Below, piece by piece: positions 25,616-35,544 of a stretch of DNA of 64,000 nt (position 1 is the stretch's first letter; each line of letters starts with the position of its first letter). The DNA comes from Sorangium cellulosum (lineage in GTDB: Bacteria; Myxococcota_A; Polyangia; Polyangiales; Polyangiaceae). The position numbers and the translations under genes are program-made. Under the pieces are notes generated by a model that had not been told where the DNA came from, made no database searches, and saw only the letters and a program-made list of their open reading frames with translations. Where the stretch lies: the NCBI RefSeq assembly GCF_002950945.1, contig NZ_CP012673.1:9810501-9874500 (forward strand), written 5' to 3'.

Positions 25616-28600
25616 ATGAATCGAATTTGTAAGCGTGCGGTGCTTCTCGGCGCCACCGCGCTGACCGTCATCGGGGCGGGCTGCGCGGAGGAGCGGGACA
25701 GCATCGACAGGGTGCAGAAGAACGCGCTCCCTAAGTCGTTCTTTGTCGGGGACGATCTGAAGGACATCGCAGACGACCCCGAGTTCTACATGCGCGGGAC
25801 GATCGTCGACGTCGGGTACGGCGCGGCCCAGGACGGCCTCTTCACGTCGACCTACGCGCAGCCCGTCTCCCGGATCAAGTGGGAGCTCACCGAGAACCAG
25901 CTCAACGCCCGGCTCGCCTACGAGCGCATCGAGGGGACCGACGGCAAGGGCAACGCCTACAACGGGCTCACCAAGAAGACGACGAACGACGGGCAGATCG
26001 TCGCGAGCTACGCGATCGAGTCGCACTTCGACGTCATCCGCGAGTACAACCCGACGACCGGCGAGGAGTCCAACGTCCGCGTCGAGAACACGACCGACCG
26101 GCCCTGGTACGAGCGCGAGTACATCCGCGTCGACTGGTCCCGCAACCTCGCCACCGACGCCTACAACTTCGACACGCTCTCGCAGCTCGGGCTGTACGGA
26201 GGGGTCGAGTACGAGCCGCTCGCCTACTACGTCAGCGAGCAGGACGGAGAGCCCCACGCCGACGCCCCGCACTTCGACGCGGAGAAGAAGAGCTATTTCG
26301 ACGTGACGACGAAGGCGTTCGCCACGCCGGCCATGCTCGACCTCTCGAGCCTCGGCTGGGGCATCGACAAGTACCCGGCCTGCATGCTCCCGGGCGACTT
26401 CGCCGGCGGCACCGACCCGTACGGCAACTGCAACCCGGTCGAGATCACGATCCGGCACTCGTTCAAGAAGGTCGTCGACACCGACTACGAGCCCGTCGAT
26501 TTCGACGGCGTCCGGTTCCAGGCGTTCGGCATCTTCAACTTCGACTACCGCTACGGCTACGAGCGCAACTACGGCCTCGTGGACAACCAGTGGCGGCGCT
26601 TCGCGGCCCGCTACAACCTCTGGGAGCGCAGCCACTACTACGCGAACCCGGAGACGATGGAGGGCGCCGTCGCCTGCGCGACCGCGGAGACGACCGGCGC
26701 CAGCACCGGCGGCTCGCTCGCCGACCCGAACCGCGACGAGAACAAGGACGGCACCGCGGACGAGTGCGAGGCCGTCACCGCCGCCGCGGACGGCCCGGGC
26801 TCGCAGTGCGACGTGTACAAGCAGAAGTGCACGCTCCCGTACGCCAAGCGGCAGGCCGTCACCATCCCCTGGTACATCGGCGGCAACACGTCGGAGGACC
26901 TCTTCGAGGCGACCAACTGGGCCGCCGAGGAGTGGGACCTCGCGATGAAGACGGCGATCCAGACGTCGCGGCTCGTCGAGTGCAAGAAGACGGGCGGCGT
27001 GGGCTGCGAGGCCCAGTTCCCGATGTGGAAGGGCCAGCAGGAAGACATCGACGAGGCGATCGCGATCTCGCGCGACCTCAACGCGTGCCGCCGCGACAGC
27101 GGCTGGGACGCGGCGCAGTGCGACGAGGCGGCCAGGGCGGCCGTGGCGGAGCTCTCGAGCCGGCGCGGCAACGACCAGGCGACGCTCGCGATCGGCGCCG
27201 TCGTGACGATGCCGTCCGTGATCGTGCTCTGCCACAACCCCGTCGTCGCGGGCGATCACCCCGCGTGCGGCGACGAGGGCCTCGCCCCGCGGCTCGGCGA
27301 TCTCCGCTATAACAGCGTGCTCATCATCGACAAGCCGCAGACCCCCTCGGCGTGGGGCATCATGGTCGACGCCGACGACCCGATCACGGGCGAGAAGGTG
27401 GCCGCCAGCATCAACATCTGGAGCCACGTCACCGACAGCGCGGCGCAGCAGCTGCTCGACCTCGTCCGCTACATCAACGGCGAGCTCCCGACCTCGGAGA
27501 TCACCGAGGGCAAGTACATCCGCGACTGGGCGCAGGCGAGCCGCATCTCGGGCGGCGGCCAGGCCCCCGCGATGACGAAGCAGGAGGTCACCTCCCGCCT
27601 CGCGAGCGCCACGAAGCTCGACCCCGAGCAGTACAAGCAGATCGTCGCGCAGGGCGCGTCCTCCGAGCTCAAGGCGCTGCTCAAGCCGATGAAGGCCCAG
27701 CTCGCCGACGTCGCGGTGCGCTCCGACGTCGCCTCCCCGCAGCAGGCGGTCGTCGCCTCGCGCATGAGGGCGGCCCGGGGCAGCCTCGCCGAGGCGGAGC
27801 TCATGAACCCGGCGATGCTGCAGCGCTCGGGCATCCCCGCCGGCATGCCGGTGGAGGGCCCGCTCGCCGCCGCCGCCTCGCCGCTCGCGATGAACAACCC
27901 GAAGGTGCAGTCGCAGCTCCGCCGCATGCACGACAACGCGCTCGCCGAGCGCGGCGCCTGCATCCTGCACGAGGCGCCCGAGGCCTCGGCCATGACGGGC
28001 ATCGCGGAGGCGCTCCGCGAGAAGTTCCCCGCCGGCGAGAACGAGACGGCCGCGGATCGGCAGGGGCGGTACGAGCGGATGTTCAAGTACATCCAGCGCC
28101 GCTACCAGTACGCGGTCATCGCGCACGAGATGGGGCACTCCGTCGGCCTCCGGCACAACTTCGTCAGCACCTACGCCTCGCTCTTCTTCCGGCCGCAGTA
28201 CTGGCAGCTCCGGACGAACAACGGGAAGGTCAAGACGCCGTGCGCCGGTGAGCCGGGCGAGGACCCGGATCAGTGCGTCGGCCCCCGCTACTTCGACCGG
28301 CTGACGGACGAAGAGCAGAAGAACATGATCTGGATGTTCCAGCACTCCACGGTCATGGACTACCCGGGCGACGTCTCGCAGGACCTGGTCGGCCTCGGCG
28401 CCTACGACTTCGCCGCCGCGCGCTTCTTCTACGGCGACACGGTGAGCGTCTACGACAACGGCGACCGCAACTACCAGGCCGGCGGCAGGATCGGCGGCGC
28501 GCTCCTCGCGGCCACCGACAACTTCGGCGGGCTCGCCGGCATCAAGTACGGCACGTTCTCGAAGGGCGAGACCCCGGCGGACGACAGCGTCACCGACTTC

Positions 28601-30625
28601 CACTACTCGCAGCTGCAGGCGAAGTACAACGTCATCCGGGACTGCTACGACGTCCCGGCGAAGCCGCCCGCGAGCTGGAACGAGGCGCTCGACGGCAAGT
28701 GGCACCAGGTGGCCGACGGCGGCATCGTCACCGTCGGCGGCGAGACGAAGCGCTGCCGCCAGCAGCCGGTCGATTACGTCGGCTGGAAGCAGCTGCGCAA
28801 GCCCGAGGAGGGCGAGACCCCGCTCCTCAGCTTCCGCGGCGGGCCGGCGGTCGACCCCCAGGGCCGCGTGCGCGTGCCCTACGCGTTCGCGAGCGACAAC
28901 TGGGCCGACACGGGCAACACGTCCGTGTTCCGCCACGACAACGGCGCCGACCCCTACGAGCAGATGATGTTCCTGATCACCCAGCAGGAGAACAGGCACA
29001 TCTTCGACAACTTCCGGCGCAGCCGCACGACGTTCAGCATCCGCGCCGCCGCGGATCGGTCGTACAGCCGCTACAACGAGAAGCTGCTCGGCATCGCCGG
29101 CGGGATCGGGTTCTACGGGACGATCTACCAGGATCTCGCGACGAACCAGGGCCTGTCGTACGACACCCTGTGGCCGCTGCTCGTCGACGGCAGCCTGCAG
29201 GAGAACGTCATCGCCGCGACCGTGGCCTTCGACCACTTCGCCAGGCAGCTCTCGCGGCCTGAGGAGGGTCCGCACTACCTGCGCAACGTCGAGTCCTACG
29301 TCCCGACCAACCCGTGGTCCGAGTGGGGCGTCCTGCGCTCGGACAAGGACGGCGACGACTACGGCGCCGAGACCGACTTCAGCGGCTTCGGCGGCGCGAT
29401 CAACAGCCCCGTGCTGGTCCAGATCCCGAACGGCTCGACCGGCTACCTGAAGGACATCGGGTTCGGCGGCCACCCGCTCGAGAACGCGAACTCGGAGGCG
29501 AACGGCGACTTCGACACCGACTACACGATCAACGCGGGCAGCTACTACGACAAGATCAACACGGCCATCCTGCTCTCCGAGTCGGAGGACCGGTTCGTCA
29601 GCAGCTCCCGCCGCGACTTCTACGACGCCCGCTTCCGCGCGGTCGGTATGGCCGACGTGCTGCCCGACGGCTACCGCCGCCTGATCGCGAACGCGCTCAC
29701 CGGCGATCGCTCGCTCCTCGCGCCTCGCCTCGAGGCCGACGAGAACGGCAGGCCGGTGCTCGACGCGCAGTCGACGGATCCCGACCCGCTCGCGAAGGCG
29801 TTCCCGGCGCGCCCGATGGGCTGGGTGAGCTGGTGGCCGACCGAGGGGCCGAAGGTCTGCTTCCCGACCGACGGCAAGAACCTCTGCAACAACTACCTCG
29901 GCGGCGACTTCAACCCGGAGGAGGTCACGCAGACCATCGCCGTGGATCCCCAGGTCGGCTGGGAGGTGCAGAAGTTCCTGATCGCCTGGACGCTCGCGTA
30001 CATCCCCGCGAACGGCAAGACGAACTGGCTGGACATGATGCGCGTCTACCGCCTCGGCAGCGACGCGGACCCGGGCTTCGAGCAGCGCATCGAGTGGCAG
30101 GATCCGACGTCCGGTCAGATCTACTATGCCCGCACGTACGGCATGGAGTGCCTCTTCGGGGCCGGCGCGGACAGGGCGGCCTGCGAGGAGTCCGGCGGCA
30201 AGTGGGTGCAGAAGGGCATCGCGGCCCGCGTGCTCGAGTACGCCAACTCCCTCACGGCGAAGGGTTACCTGCTCGATCCGGAGTACGCCGAAGGCAGCGT
30301 CGTCCAGGGGGATCCGGCGTACACCGCGAAGTACGGCGCCGGCTTCAACAAGTACGGCCGCGCCATGGTCATGCACCACCCGGACGGCACCGCGATCATC
30401 GTCCCGGATCCCGCGGTCAGGGACTTGAACCCGAACAATGGTCAGCTGGAGGCCGTGAAGCCGTGCGATCAGAACGATAGCCCGAACTGCAAGCAGCTCA
30501 CCGTCTACAAGAACCACTACGCGTACGAGCTGAAGGGCTACAAGTCGGTGCCCGACTACATGCTCCAGATGATGGCTCAGTTCGGCCTCGCCCTGCCTGA
30601 CCAGCTCGGCGTCTACCCCGACTGA
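25616..30625 (+). CDS. Giant lipoprotein with metzincin-like zinc metalloprotease site
   Basis: The ATG at 25616, with GGAGG 7 bp upstream, gives 1669 residues. TALTVIGAGC is a lipobox (Cys near 20). The large N-terminal half is soluble and rich in Tyr, Asp and Asn (about 20-720). VIAHEMGHSVGLRHN at residues 834-848 has the HExxHxxGxxH zinc site (His 837, 841, 847; Glu 838), and HSTVMDYPG with Met 914 is a Met-turn, so the catalytic centre is metzincin-like. Further domains run on to a Tyr-rich C-terminus. It should be an outer-membrane or periplasmic protease; substrate unknown. It is single on its strand, with its own sigma-54 promoter. Confidence 0.85.
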   Translation: MNRICKRAVLLGATALTVIGAGCAEERDSIDRVQKNALPKSFFVGDDLKDIADDPEFYMRGTIVDVGYGAAQDGLFTSTYAQPVSRIKWELTENQLNARLAYERIEGTDGKGNAYNGLTKKTTNDGQIVASYAIESHFDVIREYNPTTGEESNVRVENTTDRPWYEREYIRVDWSRNLATDAYNFDTLSQLGLYGGVEYEPLAYYVSEQDGEPHADAPHFDAEKKSYFDVTTKAFATPAMLDLSSLGWGIDKYPACMLPGDFAGGTDPYGNCNPVEITIRHSFKKVVDTDYEPVDFDGVRFQAFGIFNFDYRYGYERNYGLVDNQWRRFAARYNLWERSHYYANPETMEGAVACATAETTGASTGGSLADPNRDENKDGTADECEAVTAAADGPGSQCDVYKQKCTLPYAKRQAVTIPWYIGGNTSEDLFEATNWAAEEWDLAMKTAIQTSRLVECKKTGGVGCEAQFPMWKGQQEDIDEAIAISRDLNACRRDSGWDAAQCDEAARAAVAELSSRRGNDQATLAIGAVVTMPSVIVLCHNPVVAGDHPACGDEGLAPRLGDLRYNSVLIIDKPQTPSAWGIMVDADDPITGEKVAASINIWSHVTDSAAQQLLDLVRYINGELPTSEITEGKYIRDWAQASRISGGGQAPAMTKQEVTSRLASATKLDPEQYKQIVAQGASSELKALLKPMKAQLADVAVRSDVASPQQAVVASRMRAARGSLAEAELMNPAMLQRSGIPAGMPVEGPLAAAASPLAMNNPKVQSQLRRMHDNALAERGACILHEAPEASAMTGIAEALREKFPAGENETAADRQGRYERMFKYIQRRYQYAVIAHEMGHSVGLRHNFVSTYASLFFRPQYWQLRTNNGKVKTPCAGEPGEDPDQCVGPRYFDRLTDEEQKNMIWMFQHSTVMDYPGDVSQDLVGLGAYDFAAARFFYGDTVSVYDNGDRNYQAGGRIGGALLAATDNFGGLAGIKYGTFSKGETPADDSVTDFHYSQLQAKYNVIRDCYDVPAKPPASWNEALDGKWHQVADGGIVTVGGETKRCRQQPVDYVGWKQLRKPEEGETPLLSFRGGPAVDPQGRVRVPYAFASDNWADTGNTSVFRHDNGADPYEQMMFLITQQENRHIFDNFRRSRTTFSIRAAADRSYSRYNEKLLGIAGGIGFYGTIYQDLATNQGLSYDTLWPLLVDGSLQENVIAATVAFDHFARQLSRPEEGPHYLRNVESYVPTNPWSEWGVLRSDKDGDDYGAETDFSGFGGAINSPVLVQIPNGSTGYLKDIGFGGHPLENANSEANGDFDTDYTINAGSYYDKINTAILLSESEDRFVSSSRRDFYDARFRAVGMADVLPDGYRRLIANALTGDRSLLAPRLEADENGRPVLDAQSTDPDPLAKAFPARPMGWVSWWPTEGPKVCFPTDGKNLCNNYLGGDFNPEEVTQTIAVDPQVGWEVQKFLIAWTLAYIPANGKTNWLDMMRVYRLGSDADPGFEQRIEWQDPTSGQIYYARTYGMECLFGAGADRAACEESGGKWVQKGIAARVLEYANSLTAKGYLLDPEYAEGSVVQGDPAYTAKYGAGFNKYGRAMVMHHPDGTAIIVPDPAVRDLNPNNGQLEAVKPCDQNDSPNCKQLTVYKNHYAYELKGYKSVPDYMLQMMAQFGLALPDQLGVYPD

Positions 30626-30643
30626 TCCGCGCCTCGCTGCGCC

Positions 30644-30664
30644 GGGGCCCCGCGCCGGGGCCCC
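30644..30664 (+). terminator. GC hairpin after the giant lipoprotein gene
   Basis: GGGGCCCC, 5 nt, GGGGCCCC starts 18 bp after the stop codon and forms an 8-bp stem. There is no T-run, so it is a possible terminator only. Confidence 0.4.
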
Positions 30665-30844
30665 TCCCTCCTCGGCGCTCCCCTCTCGCCCGTTCCCCCT
30701 CCCAGCATCCTGAGCCTGCGCAGACCGCACCCTGCGCAGGACGCCCTCCGGGCCGAGCGCCTGGAGCCCGGGCGCCCCGCCGCTTTCGCGGTCGCACCGG
30801 CCCCCTGACCGCACTAGGCTTCGCGGCGCGGCGCGCGCCGCGGC

Positions 30845-31429
30845 ATGGACCTCTCTCCCGACCTCCCCTCCATCGCTCCAGCGCAGCGCGCGGACGCGCG
30901 GGCCTTCGCGGCCTACCTCATCGAGCATGTGGCCGAGTCCGGCCGCCGCGGCGCGCCCCATTTCGCCGTCGCGACGTCGCTCATCCCCGAGGAGGTCGAG
31001 CAGAACGCGCTCGATCGCTGGAGCAAGGCGCTCGACGAGCCGCTCTGGGGGCGGGCCTGGCTGCTCCGGTCGAGCGACCTGCGGCCGCGTGTCATCGGGC
31101 ACATCGAGCTGCGGGGCGGCCGCGTCCGGGCGGAGGGCCACCGCGCCGTGGTCGCGATGGGCATCCTCGCCCCGTACACCGGGCAGGGGCACGGCCGGCG
31201 CCTGCTCGAGACGGCGATCGCCTGGGCCCGCGACAAGGCGGGCCTCGCGTACCTCGACCTCGGCGTCTTCTCCAACAACGAGCGCGCCAGGCGGCTCTAC
31301 ACGCGGATGGGCTTCGTCCCGGTGGGCACCCGCGAGGACGCGTTCCGGGTGGACGGCATCATCCTGGACGACATCCAGATGACGCTCGCGCTCCGCGACC
31401 CCGCCGCCGGCGGCGCGCGCGCCCGCTGA
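30845..31429 (+). CDS. GNAT-family N-acetyltransferase
   Basis: A protein of 194 residues. ILAPYTGQGHGRRLLETAIAW (about residues 102-121) holds the acetyl-CoA pyrophosphate-binding motif Q/R-x-x-G-x-G/A. LDLGVFSNNERARRLYTRMGF is the following strand-helix typical of the fold, with the conserved Asn and Tyr. Length fits single-domain GNATs of the RimI-like type. The acceptor (protein N-terminus, amine or antibiotic) is unknown. It may be read together with the MFS gene downstream, but 260 bp separate them. Confidence 0.85.
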   Translation: MDLSPDLPSIAPAQRADARAFAAYLIEHVAESGRRGAPHFAVATSLIPEEVEQNALDRWSKALDEPLWGRAWLLRSSDLRPRVIGHIELRGGRVRAEGHRAVVAMGILAPYTGQGHGRRLLETAIAWARDKAGLAYLDLGVFSNNERARRLYTRMGFVPVGTREDAFRVDGIILDDIQMTLALRDPAAGGARAR

Positions 31430-31689
31430 ACACGCGCCCCTGACAGCCGCCGCGTCCGCTGAACGGCGCGCCCCTGACGGCGCGCCCCCTGCCGGCGCGC
31501 CCCTGACGGCCGCCGCCGCCCCCGAGGACCGGCCGGCGGGCCTCCGGCGAGCGGTCCAGGGTACCCATCGCCGCGCAGATGGGTCATGACGATGCCGCCG
31601 TCCCGGGCCCCTGCTTGCCGATCCGGCCATCCGACGGCGTGGGCTGCCCGCGATCGCCGTACCTCAGCCCGCCGCAACCGAAGGCCACC

Positions 31690-32892
31690 ATGCTCCGCTC
31701 GCCGCTTCTGCCGATCTTCTTGACCGTCTTCGTCGATGTCCTCGGCATGACGCTCGTCCTGCCGCTGCTTCCCTTCTACGCCGAGCACTTCGGCGCCACG
31801 CCGCTGGTCGTCGGCCTGCTCGCCGCGAGCTACGCGGTCTGCCAGCTCGTCTCCGGGCCGATCCTCGGGCGGATCTCCGACCGGGTGGGGCGCAAGCCGA
31901 CGCTGCTCGCGAGCCAGGTCGGCACGTTCATCGGCTTCCTGGTGCTCGGCTCCGCGAACGCGCTCTGGGTGCTGTTCCTCGGGAGGATCATCGACGGTCT
32001 CACGGCCGGCAACCTGACGATCGCGCAGGCGTACATCAGCGACGTGACCCGGCCCGAGGAGCGCACCAGGGCCTTCGGCCTGATCGGCATCGCCTTCGGC
32101 GGAGGGTTCCTGCTCGGCCCGGCCATCTCCGGGTTCCTCGCGCACCGGTTCGGGTATGCGTCCCCGGCCTACGGCGCGGCGGCGCTGTCGCTGACGTCGA
32201 TCCTCCTGACGGCCGCGGTGCTGCCCGCGAACCCGCGCGCGCCGGCGGCCTCGCCCGGCGCGCCGGCGACCGCGTCCGCCCGGCCGGCGCCGATCGGCCG
32301 CGGGAACGCGTTCCGCCGGTTCTTCGACCGGCCGCTCCCGCGCCGCCGGCTGCTCGAGTTCTTCGCGTTCTCGCTCTCGTTCTCGACGCTCATCGGCGGC
32401 CTCGCGCTCTTCCTCGAGCGGCGCTTCGAGTTCGACGTCGAGAAGACGGGCTACCTCTACGCCTTCTCCGGCCTCATCGGCGGGAGCATCCAGGGCGGCC
32501 TGATCGGCCGGCTGGCGAGGCGGTACGGCGAGGAGCGGCTCGCGCTGCTCGGCTTCGCCGCGATGGTGGCCGGCTACGGCCTGCTCGGCGTCGCGTACAA
32601 CCTGCCCACGCTGCTGCTGCTCGTGGCGGTCGCGGCCTTCGGCGCGGCGGTGGTGCGGCCGAGCATCACCACGCTGCTCACGAAGAGCGTGGGCCGCGAC
32701 GAGCAGGGCGCGGCGCTCGGCGTGAGCCAGTCGCTGGCGAGCATCTCGCAGATCGTCGGCCCCATCGGCGCCGGCTGGCTGATCGAGCACCGGGCGCTCG
32801 CGGCGTACGGCCTGATGGCGGCGACCTTCGCCGCCTGCGGCATCTTCCTCGGCCTGCAGAAGATCCCCGCCGGCGAGCCGGTCGAGTCCTGA
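31690..32892 (+). CDS. Major facilitator superfamily efflux pump, TetA-like
   Basis: The ATG at 31690 gives 400 residues (MLRSPLLPIFLTVFVDVLGM). About 12 membrane helices are visible, with the MFS motif A as GRISDRVGRKPTLL between helices 2 and 3, and GRIIDGLTAGNLTIAQAYISD as the motif typical of DHA1/TetA drug:H+ antiporters. The central loop (about 185-225) is Ala/Pro-rich. Likely proton-driven export of a small molecule; the drug is not known. The 260-bp region before it contains three imperfect GGCGCGCCCCTGACGG-like repeats and no gene. Confidence 0.85.
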   Translation: MLRSPLLPIFLTVFVDVLGMTLVLPLLPFYAEHFGATPLVVGLLAASYAVCQLVSGPILGRISDRVGRKPTLLASQVGTFIGFLVLGSANALWVLFLGRIIDGLTAGNLTIAQAYISDVTRPEERTRAFGLIGIAFGGGFLLGPAISGFLAHRFGYASPAYGAAALSLTSILLTAAVLPANPRAPAASPGAPATASARPAPIGRGNAFRRFFDRPLPRRRLLEFFAFSLSFSTLIGGLALFLERRFEFDVEKTGYLYAFSGLIGGSIQGGLIGRLARRYGEERLALLGFAAMVAGYGLLGVAYNLPTLLLLVAVAAFGAAVVRPSITTLLTKSVGRDEQGAALGVSQSLASISQIVGPIGAGWLIEHRALAAYGLMAATFAACGIFLGLQKIPAGEPVES

Positions 32893-32901
32893 TCGGCGCG
32901 C

Positions 32902-34131
32902 TCAGGCGCGCGCGCCCTTCACGAAGGGCAGGACGGCCTCGACGAGCGGCGGCGCGACGTCGGCGAGCTTCCTCGGGTTGTACCACGCGAACGGCTCGAC
33001 GAGGCGCGACGGGCGCAGGCCGAGCCTGCCGCGCGAGCACTCCACGAGCAGCGACAGCGCCCCGTGGCGCTCGTGCAGCCAGTCGATCTCGAGGCCCGCC
33101 TTGCGGACGCCCCAGGCGAAGCGGACGTACGACATGGCGCGGTACGGCCGGCGGTCCGCGGCGCGCGCGATGCGCAGGGCGAAGGCGCGGTGCTCGGCGG
33201 CGTCGACGACCGGCCAGCGGCGGTTCGCGGGCGGGTACAGCACCGCGCCGCCGGCGCTGTGCAGCGACAGGGCGCGGTCGATGCGGCGCGAGGACAGCGC
33301 GTGCGCGAGGGCCTCGACCTCCGGCTCGCTCGCGGGGCGGCTGCCGGGCGAGACGACGAGCCCGATGAGGCGCTGCACGAGGCCGCGCTCGTACCAGCCG
33401 GCGTCGAAGTTCCGGTTGAGATCGACGCCGCGGGCGTTGCCGCGCACGTACCGGTGGCGCCCGGCGCGCAGGTTCATCTCGACGCGGAGCAGGCCGTCGG
33501 GGTTCACGATGGGGACGGCGAAGATCGACCGGCCGCCGAGGTCCTCCGCGGCGAGGCGCTCGAGCAGCGCGAGGTGGGTCTCGACGCCGATCCACTCGAG
33601 CGGGTGGATCCCCGAGAGGATGACCGTCGTCCGCGCGCGCCCGCGCGGCCAGGCCCCGCCGGTCCTCTCCCATTCCGGTCCGCCGGCGCGCCCGGTCCGT
33701 TCGTCCGCTGACGTGGTCGCGCCGTGGTCCGGCGCCGGCTCGTCCGCGCCGCCGCCGTGCGCGCCGCCGCCGTGCGCACCGTTCATCCCGGAGCGACCGG
33801 CGCCGTTCAGGGAGCTCCCTCCACGGTGGGCAGGCAGCGCCGCCTGGCCCACGCCCTCGGCTTCGCGGTGGCCGCCTCCGTCGGCCGGGCCGCCCGCGCC
33901 GAGGTGCACGGCGAGCAGCGGCTCGCCGCGGACCGAGCGCCCGAGGAGCGACAGCCGCGCGCCGCGATCGGCAAGGCGGTCGAGCGCCTCGAGCAGCTCT
34001 CCATACCCGCGGTAGGCGCCGAGACCGCGACGATCGAGCAGCCGCGACAGGGGCGCTCGACGGTGGACGAAGAGGGCGGCCCTCAGGGCTTCCCGGCCTT
34101 GCTCTCCCGACCCCTGATCGGACTTCGGCAT
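32902..34131 (-). CDS. M14-family zinc carboxypeptidase
   Basis: A protein of 409 residues. ILSGIHPLEWIGVE (about 168-181) supplies the HxxE zinc ligands, VPIVNPDGLLRVEMNLRAGR the NPDG and Arg substrate-binding region, GVDLNRNFDAGW the RNF motif, SLHSAGG the third zinc His, and LLVECSRGR the late catalytic Glu. All key M14 residues are present. A glycine-rich insertion (about 80-155) precedes the catalytic core and is unusual for the family. No clear signal peptide. Related enzymes trim peptides or cell-wall peptide stems. It converges with the MFS gene. Confidence 0.88.
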   Translation of the reverse strand: MPKSDQGSGEQGREALRAALFVHRRAPLSRLLDRRGLGAYRGYGELLEALDRLADRGARLSLLGRSVRGEPLLAVHLGAGGPADGGGHREAEGVGQAALPAHRGGSSLNGAGRSGMNGAHGGGAHGGGADEPAPDHGATTSADERTGRAGGPEWERTGGAWPRGRARTTVILSGIHPLEWIGVETHLALLERLAAEDLGGRSIFAVPIVNPDGLLRVEMNLRAGRHRYVRGNARGVDLNRNFDAGWYERGLVQRLIGLVVSPGSRPASEPEVEALAHALSSRRIDRALSLHSAGGAVLYPPANRRWPVVDAAEHRAFALRIARAADRRPYRAMSYVRFAWGVRKAGLEIDWLHERHGALSLLVECSRGRLGLRPSRLVEPFAWYNPRKLADVAPPLVEAVLPFVKGARA

Positions 34132-34237
34132 GCAGGGCTCACCTTTACCCTAGATAACGGGGATCATAGAGCATGGGGCGCATCTTCGCCGCTTCGGATC
34201 AGGCCAATTCCGGATTACGGTGATAACGGGCACACCG

Positions 34238-34771
34238 ATGGACTTCGATGACAACGGGTGGGCGGTGGGACGGATAGAGCCGCTGCCGGCGAGCGACGGC
34301 TGGTCGCTGCTGTCCCCGGAGCCGGAGGCGCGGATCGACGAGCACCGCTGGGCGCACCAGGCGCGCGTCTTCTTCGGCGCGGAGCTCACGCTCGTGCAGA
34401 AGAAGGTGTACCCGTCGGGCTCGACGCCGATGGTCGACGCCGTGGAGGTCGACGTGGCCAGGGCGGGCGGCGCGCCGAGCCGGGTGCTCGTGCTGACGGT
34501 GCCGCTGGATCGCGCGCCTGCGGTGAGGGCGGCGGCCGCGGCGGGGGTGCGCGCGATCGGCGGGGCCGGGTTCGACGCGCTGCTCGCGCGCGCGCGGCGG
34601 GCCTGGCAGGTGCGCGAGCCGCCCCTCGCCGGCGACGACGCGCGCGCGCCGCTCGCGCTGGCCGCGGTGCTCGCCGCCGTGTTGCTCGCGCCCGTCGTGC
34701 CGCCGGGAGAGGCGACGATCTTCGGGGTGAAGGGGGCGCGCGAGCGGCTGGAGCGGCTCGGCTGGCGCTGA
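34238..34771 (+). CDS. Conserved-looking protein of unknown function
   Basis: The ATG at 34238 gives 177 residues; a GTG at 34220 would add six. The N-terminal half (VGRIEPLPASDGWSLLSPEP, ARVFFGAELTLVQKK) looks like a small globular domain. A hydrophobic stretch LALAAVLAAVLLAPVVP lies near residue 145, followed by a basic tail. It could be a tail-anchored or soluble protein. Family not recognised. Spacing of 69 bp to the Uma2-like gene allows co-transcription. Confidence 0.6.
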   Translation: MDFDDNGWAVGRIEPLPASDGWSLLSPEPEARIDEHRWAHQARVFFGAELTLVQKKVYPSGSTPMVDAVEVDVARAGGAPSRVLVLTVPLDRAPAVRAAAAAGVRAIGGAGFDALLARARRAWQVREPPLAGDDARAPLALAAVLAAVLLAPVVPPGEATIFGVKGARERLERLGWR

Positions 34772-34840
34772 GGCCGCGCGGCGCAGCGACGTTGCTTTCG
34801 CGCCCGCCGCCGCCATCGGCTACGATCTCCGCCACGCCCC

Positions 34841-35437
34841 ATGTCGATCGCCCCCAGGCTCGTCCCCAAGGCCACGCTCGCCGATCTCGAGGCGCTTCCG
34901 CCGACGTGGCGCGGCGAGATCCTCGACGACACGCTCTACGCCTTCCCGCGTCCGCGCGCGCCGCACGCGAGCGTCGAGGGCCTGATCACGACCGATCTGA
35001 CGAACCCGTTCCAGCGGGGTCGCGGCGGCCCCGGCGGCTGGTGGATCCTCCCCGAGCCGAGCATCCAGCTTCCGCGCGCGCCGGAGATATCGCCCGACAT
35101 CGCGGGTTTTCGTCGGGAGCGCCTCCCGGTGCTCCCCAGCAAGGGCCCGATCACGCTCGTCCCCGACTGGGTCTGCGAGATCCTGTCGCCCAGCACCGCG
35201 AGCTACGATCAGATCATCAAGCGCCGTTTCTACGTCAAGATCGGCGTCCAGCACATCTGGTACGTCGACCCGCGCGACCGGACGCTCCTCGTCGCCCAGC
35301 ACGTCGAGGGCAGGTGGATGGAGCTCGGCATCCACGGCGGGGACGAGAGGGTGCGCGCCGCGCCGTTCGACGCGCTGGAGATCGATCTCGCCGCCTGGTG
35401 GGAAGGCATCGCGTTGGAGGAGACCCCGGAGCGGTAA
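34841..35437 (+). CDS. Uma2-family restriction-endonuclease-like protein
   Basis: A protein of 198 residues matching the Uma2/DUF820 pattern: an N-terminal ATLADLEALPPTWRGEILDD segment, SPDIAGFRRER (the SPDIA motif), VCEILSPSTASYDQIIKRRFY (the E-x-L-S-P-S motif with D and K), and GVQHIWYVDPRDRTL. The D..ExK arrangement is that of PD-(D/E)xK nucleases. These genes are common in cyanobacteria and myxobacteria and no biological role is settled. No partner toxin or methylase is adjacent. Confidence 0.9.
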   Translation: MSIAPRLVPKATLADLEALPPTWRGEILDDTLYAFPRPRAPHASVEGLITTDLTNPFQRGRGGPGGWWILPEPSIQLPRAPEISPDIAGFRRERLPVLPSKGPITLVPDWVCEILSPSTASYDQIIKRRFYVKIGVQHIWYVDPRDRTLLVAQHVEGRWMELGIHGGDERVRAAPFDALEIDLAAWWEGIALEETPER

Positions 35438-35544
35438 GCGGGCTCTGCGCAGACGAGGTCGACCGCACGGCAGGTCCACGGCGCGGCGGCTGAAGGTGGC
35501 GCCCCGTCGCGCTCGTGGCCGCTTCCGCGCGCGCCTGTACTAGC

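Noticed and set aside
25535..31630. A 2031-residue open frame opposite the giant lipoprotein gene
   Set aside because: It is an antisense shadow created by the GC3 bias of the real gene; its translation is Arg/Val/Ala/Asp-rich with no family signature and it runs on past the real gene into neighbours.
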